Shown: positions 1 through 5,110 of the stretch, in pieces | Layout of the letters: each line of letters starts with the position of its first letter | How positions within the stretch are numbered: the first letter of the stretch is position 1 | DNA from: Comamonadaceae bacterium | Lineage (GTDB): Bacteria > Pseudomonadota > Gammaproteobacteria > Burkholderiales > Burkholderiaceae_C | Assembly: GCA_013298415.1 (NCBI GenBank) | Contig: JAAFHN010000228.1 | Location: 1-5,233, forward strand | DNA length: 5,233 nucleotides | Reading direction: 5' to 3' | The notes under the pieces: model-generated | Told to the model about the DNA's origin: nothing | Database searches by the model: none | The model's input: only the letters and a program-made list of their open reading frames with translations | Position numbers and translations under genes: made by a program

Positions 1-128
1 TGGCGTAATCCCTGATCCGCAACCCGGTTCACCCCCTTGTTTCGCCCCGCCGGGGGCGCAACAATCGTGGGTTTGCCCGCTTTCGCCTCCTCTATCCCCC
101 TTTTTCCTAACCCTGCGTTCTCCTCACC
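1..128. other. Leader region upstream of the ABC binding-protein gene
   Basis: No complete gene is visible here. All three + frames were examined: two close within the first 15 bases and one stays open but has no support as a gene. The first bases could therefore be the last codons of an upstream gene, but this cannot be decided. A GC-only inverted repeat sits at 43-58 (CGCCCC, loop GCCG, GGGGCG) and has no T tract after it. From about 85 the sequence is strongly pyrimidine-rich and poor in G up to the start codon at 129. No convincing -35/-10 pair was found, so the promoter of the transporter either lies further left or is a weak or regulated one. Confidence 0.5.
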
Positions 129-1160
129 ATGATCAAACGTCAACTCTTCAAAGCCGCAGCCGCGGCAGCTTTCGCGGTGTGCGCGGCGGGCAGTGCGCTG
201 GCCCAAACCCCCATCAAATTCCAGCTCGATTGGCGCTTTGAAGGCCCATCCGCTTTATTCCTCCAGCCCATTGCCAAGGGCTACTTCAAAGAGCAAAAGC
301 TGGACGTGACGCTGGACGCAGGCACGGGCTCAGGCGCTGCGGTGCAGCGCGTGGCAACTGGCGCTTACGACATGGGCTTTGCCGATTTGGCAGCCCTCAT
401 GGAATTCCACGCCAACAACCCCGATGCGCCCAACAAGCCTGTGGCCGTGATGGTGGTCTACAACAACACCCCCGCAGCCGTGTTGACGCTGAAGAAAAAC
501 AACATCACCAAGCCCGCAGACCTGAGCGGCAAAAAGCTGGGCGCTCCTGTTTTTGATGCAGGCCGCCGCGCTTTTCCGATCTTTTCCAAAGCCAACGGCG
601 TCGGTAACTTCACTTGGGTGACGATGGATCCGCCCCTGCGCGAAACCATGCTCGCTAAGGGCGATGTGGATGCCATCACGGGTTTCTCGTTTACGAGCTT
701 TCTGAACCTGGAAGCCCGTGGTGTGAAGGCCGAAGACATCGTGATGTTCCCCTATGCGGACAACGGCGTGAAGCTCTACGGCAACGTGATCATCGCCAGC
801 CCGAAGCTCATCAAAGAAAACCCAGAAGCCGTGCGCGGCTTTCTGAAGGGCTTTGCAAAGGGTGCCAAAGAAGTGATGGCCAAACCCGATGACGCGATCC
901 AGTACATCAAGGCCCGCGACGGCATCATCAACACCGAGCTCGAAGCCCGCCGCTTGAAGCTGGCCATCAACTCCGTGATCGCCAGCCCCGACGCCCGCGC
1001 AGAAGGCTTTGGCCAGCTCAAAGGCCCACGCCTCAGCCTCATGGCCAGCCAAGTGTCAGATGCCTTCAACACCAAAGGCCGGGTTAACCCCGATGCCGTG
1101 TGGAATGGCAGCTTCTTGCCGAGCGCCAAAGAGCTGGACGTGCTGCCGCCGAAGAAGTGA
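129..1160 (+). CDS. ABC transporter periplasmic substrate-binding protein, NMT1/THI5-like (NitT/TauT type)
   Basis: This 343-residue protein is predicted to be the periplasmic binding component that captures a small solute and delivers it to the permease and ATPase encoded just downstream. Residues 1-25 form a classic type I signal peptide: KR near the N-terminus, an alanine-rich core, and ALA before Q26 as the likely cleavage site. The mature part shows the NMT1/SsuA-like layout: a first strand ending LDW (33-35), YFKEQKLDV (52-60), YDMGFAD (80-86), PADLSGKKLG (129-138) and GDVDAITG (178-185). The length is normal for the family. The start ATG at 129 is fixed by the signal peptide, but no Shine-Dalgarno precedes it, only TTCTCCTCACC. 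Relatives bind taurine, sulfonates, nitrate, pyrimidines or thiamine precursors, and the sequence does not tell which applies here. The family is secure and the substrate is unknown. Confidence 0.93.
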   Translation: MIKRQLFKAAAAAAFAVCAAGSALAQTPIKFQLDWRFEGPSALFLQPIAKGYFKEQKLDVTLDAGTGSGAAVQRVATGAYDMGFADLAALMEFHANNPDAPNKPVAVMVVYNNTPAAVLTLKKNNITKPADLSGKKLGAPVFDAGRRAFPIFSKANGVGNFTWVTMDPPLRETMLAKGDVDAITGFSFTSFLNLEARGVKAEDIVMFPYADNGVKLYGNVIIASPKLIKENPEAVRGFLKGFAKGAKEVMAKPDDAIQYIKARDGIINTELEARRLKLAINSVIASPDARAEGFGQLKGPRLSLMASQVSDAFNTKGRVNPDAVWNGSFLPSAKELDVLPPKK

Positions 1161-1181
1161 TGATCTGAGTGGCGCACCAAA

Positions 1182-1206
1182 AGAGGGCACGACAGTGCCC
1201 TTTTTT
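1182..1206 (+). terminator. Intrinsic terminator between the binding-protein gene and the ATPase gene
   Basis: A perfect 6-bp GC-rich stem, GGGCAC (1185-1190) and GTGCCC (1195-1200), closes a GACA loop and is followed by six T residues (1201-1206). The upstream AAAAGA can lengthen the stem by pairing with the T run. It begins 22 bases after the binding-protein stop codon and lies inside what otherwise looks like one operon. It probably gives partial termination, leaving more binding-protein mRNA than ATPase and permease mRNA. Confidence 0.85.
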
Positions 1207-1220
1207 GGGCGTGACTGCGC

Positions 1221-1228
1221 TGTATACA
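1221..1228. promoter_or_regulatory. TGTATACA palindrome, possible operator or weak -10
   Basis: TGTATACA is a perfect 8-base palindrome, 38 bases before the ATPase start codon and just after the internal terminator. Palindromes with a central TATA-like core are typical of some GntR-family operators. The included hexamer TATACA (1223-1228) could also serve as a -10, but its only correctly spaced -35 candidate is the terminator T run. Either role is an inference, and an 8-base palindrome can occur by chance. Confidence 0.3.
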
Positions 1229-1266
1229 AAACTGCCCCTGCCCCTATCCCCTCCCCAGAGACCCCC

Positions 1267-2109
1267 ATGACTGCATTTGTTGACTTCAACCAGGTTTGGC
1301 TCGCTTACAACGAAGAACTCCTCGCGGCGAATCAGTTTGCGGTGGAAGACATCACGCTGAAAGTCGGGCAGGGCGAATTCATTGCCATCGTGGGGCCGTC
1401 GGGCTGCGGCAAATCCACCTTCATGAAGCTGGCCACCGGCCTGCGCATGCCCAGCAAAGGCAGCATCCGGATCGGGGGCGAGGCTGTGACTGGCCCGCTG
1501 AAGATCAGCGGCATGGCCTTTCAAGCGCCGAGCTTGTTGCCTTGGCGCACCACGGTGAACAACGTGCTCTTGCCACTCGAAATCGTGGAGCCCTACCGCA
1601 GCAATTACAAAGCCAAGCGCGCCGAATACGAAGCTCGCGCCCGAGATTTGCTCAAAAGCGTGGGTTTGGCGGGCTATGAAGACAAATTCCCCTGGGAGCT
1701 TTCTGGCGGCATGCAACAGCGCGCAAGCATTTGCCGCGCGTTGATCCACGAGCCGAAATTGCTGCTGCTCGATGAGCCTTTTGGTGCGCTCGATGCATTC
1801 ACCCGCGAGGAGCTGTGGTGCGCGTTGCGCGATTTGCATGCGGCCAAGGGCTTCAACGTGATTTTGGTGACGCACGATTTGCGCGAGAGTGTGTTTTTGG
1901 CCGACACCGTGTATTGCATGAGCAAAAGCCCGGGGCGGTTTGTGGTGAAGCGAGACATTGATTTGCCCCGCCCCCGCGATTTGGAAGTGACTTACACCCC
2001 CGAATTCACGGGCATCGTGCACGAGCTGCGCGGGCACATCGGCGCAAATCGCCAAGCGGTCGGGCAGCCCGTGAACGCTGCGGCACCTGCCACGGCGCTT
2101 GCGCAGTAA
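1267..2109 (+). CDS. ABC transporter ATP-binding protein, NitT/TauT (SsuB/TauB-like)
   Basis: This 280-residue ATPase powers the importer from the cytoplasmic face of the membrane. All motifs are intact: Walker A GPSGCGKST (43-51), Q-loop glutamine in AFQAPSLLPW (Q87), ABC signature LSGGMQQR (145-152), Walker B LLLLDEP (165-171), D-loop ALD (174-176) and the switch histidine in VTHD (H203). The Q-loop sequence with SLLPW and the overall size match the nitrate/sulfonate/taurine subfamily. The open frame extends upstream to 1009, but that stretch lies over the preceding gene and across the terminator. The ATG at 1267 gives the normal N-terminus (FVDFNQVWLAY) and is chosen. Only a weak purine stretch (AGAGA) precedes it. 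The last 15 or so residues are an Ala-rich tail. It is followed 12 bases later by the permease gene. Confidence 0.94.
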   Translation: MTAFVDFNQVWLAYNEELLAANQFAVEDITLKVGQGEFIAIVGPSGCGKSTFMKLATGLRMPSKGSIRIGGEAVTGPLKISGMAFQAPSLLPWRTTVNNVLLPLEIVEPYRSNYKAKRAEYEARARDLLKSVGLAGYEDKFPWELSGGMQQRASICRALIHEPKLLLLDEPFGALDAFTREELWCALRDLHAAKGFNVILVTHDLRESVFLADTVYCMSKSPGRFVVKRDIDLPRPRDLEVTYTPEFTGIVHELRGHIGANRQAVGQPVNAAAPATALAQ

Positions 2110-2113
2110 GGAG
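2108..2113 (+). promoter_or_regulatory. Ribosome binding site of the permease, overlapping the ATPase stop
   Basis: AAGGAG starts within the TAA stop codon of the ATPase gene and lies 8 bases before the permease ATG at 2122. It is the only strong Shine-Dalgarno in the ABC cluster. Its position suggests that ribosomes finishing the ATPase can restart on the permease, which would keep the two membrane-complex subunits in balance. Confidence 0.8.
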
Positions 2114-2121
2114 CAAACACC

Positions 2122-2892
2122 ATGAAAGTCACCAAAAACTTCGAACGTTTTGCGCCACTCGCCGTGCTGGCCCTCACCTTGCTCATCTGGCAAATCGGTG
2201 TGATGCTGTTCAAGGTGCCCGATTTCATTTTTCCCGCACCCTGGGCAATTGCCAAGGAGTTTGTGGAATTCAAGGGCCCGCTGTTGGAAGCCGCTTGGCG
2301 CACACTCTGGGTCACTTTGCTCGGCTTTGCGTTGGCGATATTTGTGGGCGTGCTGCTGGGGTTTTTGATTGGCTCTTCGCGAATGGCCTACGCGGCGCTT
2401 TACCCGCTCATGGTGGGCTTCAACGCCGTGCCCAAAGCCGCTATCGTGCCGATTTTGGTGGTGTGGTTTGGGATTGGGCTCGGGCCCGGCATCGTGACCG
2501 CGTTTTTGATTTCATTTTTCCCCATCACCGTCAACATCGCCACAGGCCTGGCCACATTGGAGCCGGAATTGGAAGATGTGTTGCGTGTGCTGGGTGCGAA
2601 GCGCTGGGATGTGCTCATGAAAGTGGGGCTGCCGCGCTGCATGCCGTATTTCTTTGGGTCCCTCAAAATCGCCATCACGCTTGCTTTTGTGGGCACGGTG
2701 CTCGCTGAAATGACTGCCGGTGATTCTGGTATCGGCGCATTGATTCAAACCGCAGGCAGCCAGCAGCGGCTACCGCTTGCCTTTGCCGGGTTGGTGACCA
2801 TCAGCATCATGGCCATGGTGATGTATGAATTGTTCAGTTTTGTGGAGCGGCACACCACGGCATGGGCGCATCGCGGCCAAGCAAATCATTGA
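2122..2892 (+). CDS. ABC transporter permease, NitT/TauT (SsuC/TauC-like)
   Basis: This 256-residue inner-membrane permease would form the channel as a homodimer with the ATPase encoded before it. About six hydrophobic segments can be seen: roughly 11-30, 61-83, 92-117, 119-142, 180-200 and 218-240. The cytoplasmic coupling loop (EAA-type motif) that docks to the ATPase is recognisable around 149-171, with LRVLGAKRWD followed by VGLP. This is the usual permease pattern of A/LG, four or so residues, a hydrophobic, then LP. Length and layout are normal for the BPD_transp_1 family, SsuC branch. The start is supported by AAGGAG 8 bases upstream. The gene ends at TGA (2890-2892), which is also part of the predicted hns promoter. 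The transported substrate is not evident. Confidence 0.94.
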   Translation: MKVTKNFERFAPLAVLALTLLIWQIGVMLFKVPDFIFPAPWAIAKEFVEFKGPLLEAAWRTLWVTLLGFALAIFVGVLLGFLIGSSRMAYAALYPLMVGFNAVPKAAIVPILVVWFGIGLGPGIVTAFLISFFPITVNIATGLATLEPELEDVLRVLGAKRWDVLMKVGLPRCMPYFFGSLKIAITLAFVGTVLAEMTAGDSGIGALIQTAGSQQRLPLAFAGLVTISIMAMVMYELFSFVERHTTAWAHRGQANH

Positions 2893-2918
2893 TTTGCTGC
2901 AAGAAATTCTGTGATAAT
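2889..2918 (+). promoter_or_regulatory. Predicted sigma-70 promoter of the hns-like gene
   Basis: TTGATT (2889-2894) can serve as a -35 and GATAAT (2913-2918) as a -10, with an 18-base spacer. The -10 is preceded by TGT (2910-2912), giving an extended TGn element. The stretch is clearly richer in A and T than its surroundings. The -35 overlaps the permease stop codon. Transcription would start at about 2924-2926, some 50 bases before the hns start codon. Confidence 0.6.
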
Positions 2919-2923
2919 CCAAG

Positions 2924-2944
2924 GCGCAGCCGACTCGGCTGCGC
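2924..2944 (+). other. GC-rich hairpin at the predicted 5' end of the hns-like mRNA
   Basis: GCGCAGCCG (2924-2932) and CGGCTGCGC (2936-2944) are perfectly complementary over 9 bp around an ACT loop. No T tract follows, so it is not a standard intrinsic terminator. With the predicted promoter it would sit at the very 5' end of the transcript. It could stabilise the mRNA, or protect the 3' end of read-through ABC mRNA. As DNA it is also a near-perfect palindrome and could bind a dimeric regulator. Confidence 0.55.
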
Positions 2945-2973
2945 GTGACCTCTCCTAAAATAAAGGAATCTCC

Positions 2974-3282
2974 ATGAGCGATCCCACCATTGCCGAACTG
3001 CAAGCCCAAATGGCTGCGATTGAAGCCCAAATCAAGGCCAAGAAGAATGCCGCCCGTGATGGCGCAATCGCCAAAGCGCGCGAATTGGTGCGTGAATATG
3101 GCCTCACAGCCTCTCAAGTGTTTGGCTCTGTCTCTGCTGTGAAATCAGGCAAATCACCTAAAGTGTTCAAGTACGCCGATGGCAATGGCAACAAGTGGAC
3201 CGGTGGCCGTGGCCGCGTGCCCGATTGGGTGAAAGCTGTGCAGGCTGGCGGTGGCGACATCGAGAAGTTTCGCGTGGCTTGA
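2974..3282 (+). CDS. H-NS family histone-like nucleoid-structuring protein
   Basis: This 102-residue protein is a DNA-binding nucleoid protein expected to coat AT-rich DNA and silence genes. Residues about 6-42 are an Ala/Glu/Lys-rich helix typical of the H-NS coiled-coil oligomerisation domain. Residues 52-65 form a basic Ser/Gly/Lys linker, and 66-102 the C-terminal DNA-binding domain with YADGNGNKWTGGRGRVPDW (67-85). The core resembles the H-NS W-T-G-x-G-R-x-P motif but carries one extra residue (WTG-GRGRVP), leaving an RGR that resembles an AT-hook. The ending, GGGDIEKFRV, matches the usual H-NS tail. Such short forms are common in betaproteobacteria, often in several copies. The ATG at 2974 is supported by AAAGGA 6 bases upstream. 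The gene appears to be a single-gene unit with its own promoter and terminator. Confidence 0.92.
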   Translation: MSDPTIAELQAQMAAIEAQIKAKKNAARDGAIAKARELVREYGLTASQVFGSVSAVKSGKSPKVFKYADGNGNKWTGGRGRVPDWVKAVQAGGGDIEKFRVA

Positions 3283-3301
3283 GTCTACGCTGAAGTGAAA
3301 G

Positions 3302-3327
3302 AGCCGCTCTTGAAGCGGCTTTTTTTG
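3302..3327 (+). terminator. Intrinsic terminator of the hns-like gene
   Basis: AGCCGCT (3302-3308) and AGCGGCT (3314-3320) form a perfect 7-bp stem around a CTTGA loop, followed by a run of T residues to 3327. The A residues before the stem can extend it by pairing with the T run. It begins 20 bases after the hns stop codon. Read leftward the stem is the same, but the following T stretch is poor, so it is mainly a + strand terminator. Confidence 0.92.
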
Positions 3328-3406
3328 TTTTCAGATTTTCAAAAAGTGTAGCAACAGATGTTTATTTTGTAAGGACAGTGGTGCACTTTTCCATCAAAAA
3401 TGCCCC

Positions 3407-3940
3407 TCAACCATCCACCGGAGCATCTGGCGTTGCCAGGGTGAGCTGGTAGAAGGCCAAATCCAGCCATCGACCGAATTTGAAGCCCGCTTGCGTGACT
3501 GTGCCGCTGTGCGTAAAGCCCAGCTTTTTGTGCAGGGCGATGCTGGCAGCGTTCGCCGCGTCGATCCCGCCCACGAGCACATGCACGCCATGAGTTTGAG
3601 CCCGCCCAATGATGCCGCCCAGCAATTGCTCGCCCACGCCTTTGCCCCGCGCCGCTGCGTGTACGTACACCGAATGCTCCACCGTGTATTTGAAAGCTGG
3701 GAACGCCCGAAACGTGCCAAAGCTCGCAAATCCCAGCAATTGCCCAGTTTCGCTTTCCAGGCCAATCACCGGAAATCCCCCGGAGGCTTTGGCCGCAAAC
3801 CAGTTTTTCATCGTCTCCATCGTGCGGGGCTTGTATTCGTACAGCGCCGTGCTGTTCGCAATCGCGTCGTTGAGGATCTCCAGAATCGCGGCTGCGTGGC
3901 GTTCAAAAATGCAATCGATGAATGTGGATGTTTGCGGCAT
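3407..3940 (-). CDS. GNAT N-acetyltransferase, phosphinothricin/methionine-sulfoximine acetyltransferase-like
   Basis: This 177-residue cytoplasmic enzyme is expected to transfer acetyl from acetyl-CoA to the amino group of a small amino-acid-like substrate. Visible family signatures are NDAIANSTALYEY (24-36), GFASFGTFRAFPAFKYTVEHSVYV (70-93, cited in part as TVEHSVYV), the acetyl-CoA loop RGKGVG (98-103), GIDAANAASIALH (125-137), LGF (140-142) and KFGRWLDLAF (154-163). These match the PAT/Bar/MnaT (YncA) group. E88 and H137 fall where I recall the catalytic Glu and His of Bar, which I could not verify. Native members often act on methionine sulfoximine or related compounds, so a role in herbicide resistance should not be assumed. 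The ATG at 3940 is the only reasonable start because an in-frame TAA lies just upstream. No Shine-Dalgarno precedes it. It follows the membrane-protein gene by 40 bases. Confidence 0.9.
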   Translation of the reverse strand: MPQTSTFIDCIFERHAAAILEILNDAIANSTALYEYKPRTMETMKNWFAAKASGGFPVIGLESETGQLLGFASFGTFRAFPAFKYTVEHSVYVHAAARGKGVGEQLLGGIIGRAQTHGVHVLVGGIDAANAASIALHKKLGFTHSGTVTQAGFKFGRWLDLAFYQLTLATPDAPVDG

Positions 3941-3980
3941 GAGCGCAGTTTATTCGGTGGGCAGCTGAGATCGCTGGCGC

Positions 3981-4523
3981 TCACGCACCCGCGCTGCTTG
4001 CCCGGGCGATGCCGTGCATCACATCTGGTCGCGTCATCCCAAACCAGCGCAAGCCGCGGGCGATGAAAAGGCCGCTGAAGGCACCATTCAGCAAGCACAC
4101 GGGCATGGCAAACGCCATTTGCTGGGCGAGGGCTGGGTTCATGGCGAGGCTTACGCCTACTGCGTATTTCACGATGAAGATGCTGAGGAAAAGCGCCATC
4201 GGAGCCCAGCTGCCTGCGATGTCAAACGTGCGGGTGGCTGGGTCGTAGCTTGTGCCTGCGGGGGCTGGGCGCTGCAAGAGCAGCCAGGTGACGGCGGAGG
4301 CGGCGAGCGGCCAGAGTGCGAGTGCCATGGGGTTGCTGCCAAAGCCTGCGATGACGCCTTGCAGCGAGAGCATGGATAAAGCCACAGGCGCGATCATCAA
4401 GCGGCCGAGCGTGGCTTTGCGCCTGCGGGCTTGCATGAAGCCGAGTGCGATCAAGCCCGCGAGCAGGGCAAACACCCACTTGGGCGTGAAGGCGATGATT
4501 TGGAGAAGGGCTTGTGCGGTCAT
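3981..4523 (-). CDS. Five-helix integral membrane protein of unknown function (possibly DUF6622-like)
   Basis: This 180-residue protein has about five hydrophobic segments (14-31, 41-61, 65-84, 106-128, 136-156) with basic residues after the first (QARRRK, 31-36) and after the last (ARGLRW). The positive charges suggest cytoplasmic loops there. The opening LLQIIAFTPKWVFALL resembles a family of small bacterial membrane proteins that I recall as DUF6622; the assignment is from memory. No catalytic or metal-binding motif is seen. The frame is open to an ATG at 4595, but AGGAG at 4536-4532, 8 bases before the ATG at 4523, favours the shorter form, which also starts directly before the first helix. 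It lies 40 bases upstream of the acetyltransferase gene on the same strand and may share its transcript. Its role is unknown. Confidence 0.8.
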   Translation of the reverse strand: MTAQALLQIIAFTPKWVFALLAGLIALGFMQARRRKATLGRLMIAPVALSMLSLQGVIAGFGSNPMALALWPLAASAVTWLLLQRPAPAGTSYDPATRTFDIAGSWAPMALFLSIFIVKYAVGVSLAMNPALAQQMAFAMPVCLLNGAFSGLFIARGLRWFGMTRPDVMHGIARASSAGA

Positions 4524-4531
4524 GTGTGGCA

Positions 4532-4536
4532 CTCCT
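4532..4536 (-). promoter_or_regulatory. Ribosome binding site fixing the membrane-protein start
   Basis: Read on the - strand, AGGAG lies 8 bases before the ATG at 4523. The alternative upstream ATG at 4595 is preceded by no comparable site and would add 24 polar residues that do not look like part of the membrane protein. This decides the start. Confidence 0.75.
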
Positions 4537-4660
4537 GTCGTGGGTTGGCTGAAGTTGGTGAGCGAATCCTCGCGCCAATCAATTGCCACCGCCACCCGAT
4601 TGCGTCGAACGCCACCAGCGGCGACGTGAATCGCAGGAAAAGGGCGTGAAAAGCGCCTGA

Positions 4661-4680
4661 AAACGGCCCGCCCGCCGTTT
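4661..4680 (-). terminator. Possible weak terminator after the glyoxalase-like gene
   Basis: AAACGGC and GCCGTTT form a perfect 7-bp stem with a 6-base loop, 28 bases beyond the glyoxalase stop codon in the direction of transcription. Read leftward the stem is followed by only a short T stretch (four T in all, then CAGG), so termination would be partial at best. A second hairpin, CGCCG/CGGCG at 4673-4688, shares one arm and cannot form at the same time. Confidence 0.35.
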
Positions 4681-4708
4681 CAGCGGCGAGCTTGACCCTC
4701 CGAGATGC

Positions 4709-5110
4709 CTAAACGCTCACCGCATCACAAAACGTGAGCCGATTGCCAAAGGGGTCGACGAGGCTCATGTCACGCGTGCCCCATGGCATCTCGTGCACTT
4801 GCGCATCGGTCTCGGCGTGCGCAGCGCTCAAACCTGCAGGTGCGCTGAAGGTTTTGGCCTGCAACTCGGCGCACAGGGCATCCACATCGTCTACTGCAAT
4901 TCGCAGCGCTGAGCCTGGCTGCGCATCGCCCTCGTGCTCTGAAATGTGCAGAGCACACTGCCCCCGGCCTATGCCCATGTAGAGCGGCATGCCCGGTGCA
5001 AAGCGGTGCTCAAACACGATCTCAAAACCCAAATAGTCGATGTAGAACGCCCGTGCCAGCGGCTCGCTCAAGCTGCGCAGAATGGGGGTGGTTTGCAAAA
5101 GCTTTGCCAT
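4709..5110 (-). CDS. Glyoxalase/bleomycin-resistance superfamily protein (VOC fold)
   Basis: This 133-residue protein belongs to the vicinal-oxygen-chelate superfamily, whose members are dimeric metal-dependent lyases, dioxygenases or drug-binding proteins. Recognisable parts are AFYIDYLGFEIVFEHRF (21-37), the LYMGIGRGQCALHISEHEGD strand region (43-62), IAVDDVDALCAEL (71-83), WGTRDMSLVDPFGNRLTF (110-127). The EHRF, LHISEH and WGTR...DPFGNRL segments are typical of the short bleomycin-resistance-like branch. A stretch of about 22 residues (88-109) between the two halves is Ala-rich and appears longer than I expect for this branch. The substrate cannot be inferred, and real bleomycin resistance should not be assumed. 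Three ATGs are in frame at 5146, 5113 and 5110. GGAG at 5119-5116 sits 5 bases from the ATG at 5110 but only 2 from 5113, so 5110 is preferred. The start overlaps the preceding stop codon by one base. Confidence 0.87.
   Translation of the reverse strand: MAKLLQTTPILRSLSEPLARAFYIDYLGFEIVFEHRFAPGMPLYMGIGRGQCALHISEHEGDAQPGSALRIAVDDVDALCAELQAKTFSAPAGLSAAHAETDAQVHEMPWGTRDMSLVDPFGNRLTFCDAVSV

Noticed and set aside
73..98. TTGCCC and TATCCC as a promoter of the binding-protein gene
   Set aside because: The spacer is only 14 bases and the -10 match is poor.
168..194. Possible lipoprotein signal in the binding protein, with Cys at residue 18
   Set aside because: The residues before the cysteine (FAV) do not fit a lipobox, which needs a small residue at -1. 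The ALA-Q cleavage site is a better fit.
330..1052. Long open frame on the - strand opposite the binding-protein gene
   Set aside because: It is a shadow of a GC-rich coding gene: rich in His, Gly and Val, with no family resemblance, while the + frame has a signal peptide and clear family motifs.
1009..1266. N-terminal extension of the ATPase to the upstream ATG
   Set aside because: It would overlap the binding-protein gene and cross the intrinsic terminator. The family N-terminus fits the ATG at 1267.
1084..2193. 369-residue open frame on the - strand opposite the ATPase gene
   Set aside because: It spans the terminator and three gene boundaries, has a low-complexity His/Gln/Arg-rich composition, and lies opposite an ATPase with all motifs intact.
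3342..3390. AAAAGTG and CACTTTT inverted repeat as a terminator for the acetyltransferase gene
   Set aside because: The stem is AT-rich with a 35-base loop, so it would be too weak. It may be chance in an AT-rich gap.
3491..4066. 191-residue + strand open frame across the acetyltransferase region
   Set aside because: Its composition (Arg, His, Cys and Ser rich) is that of a shadow frame, and the - strand holds a well-recognised acetyltransferase.
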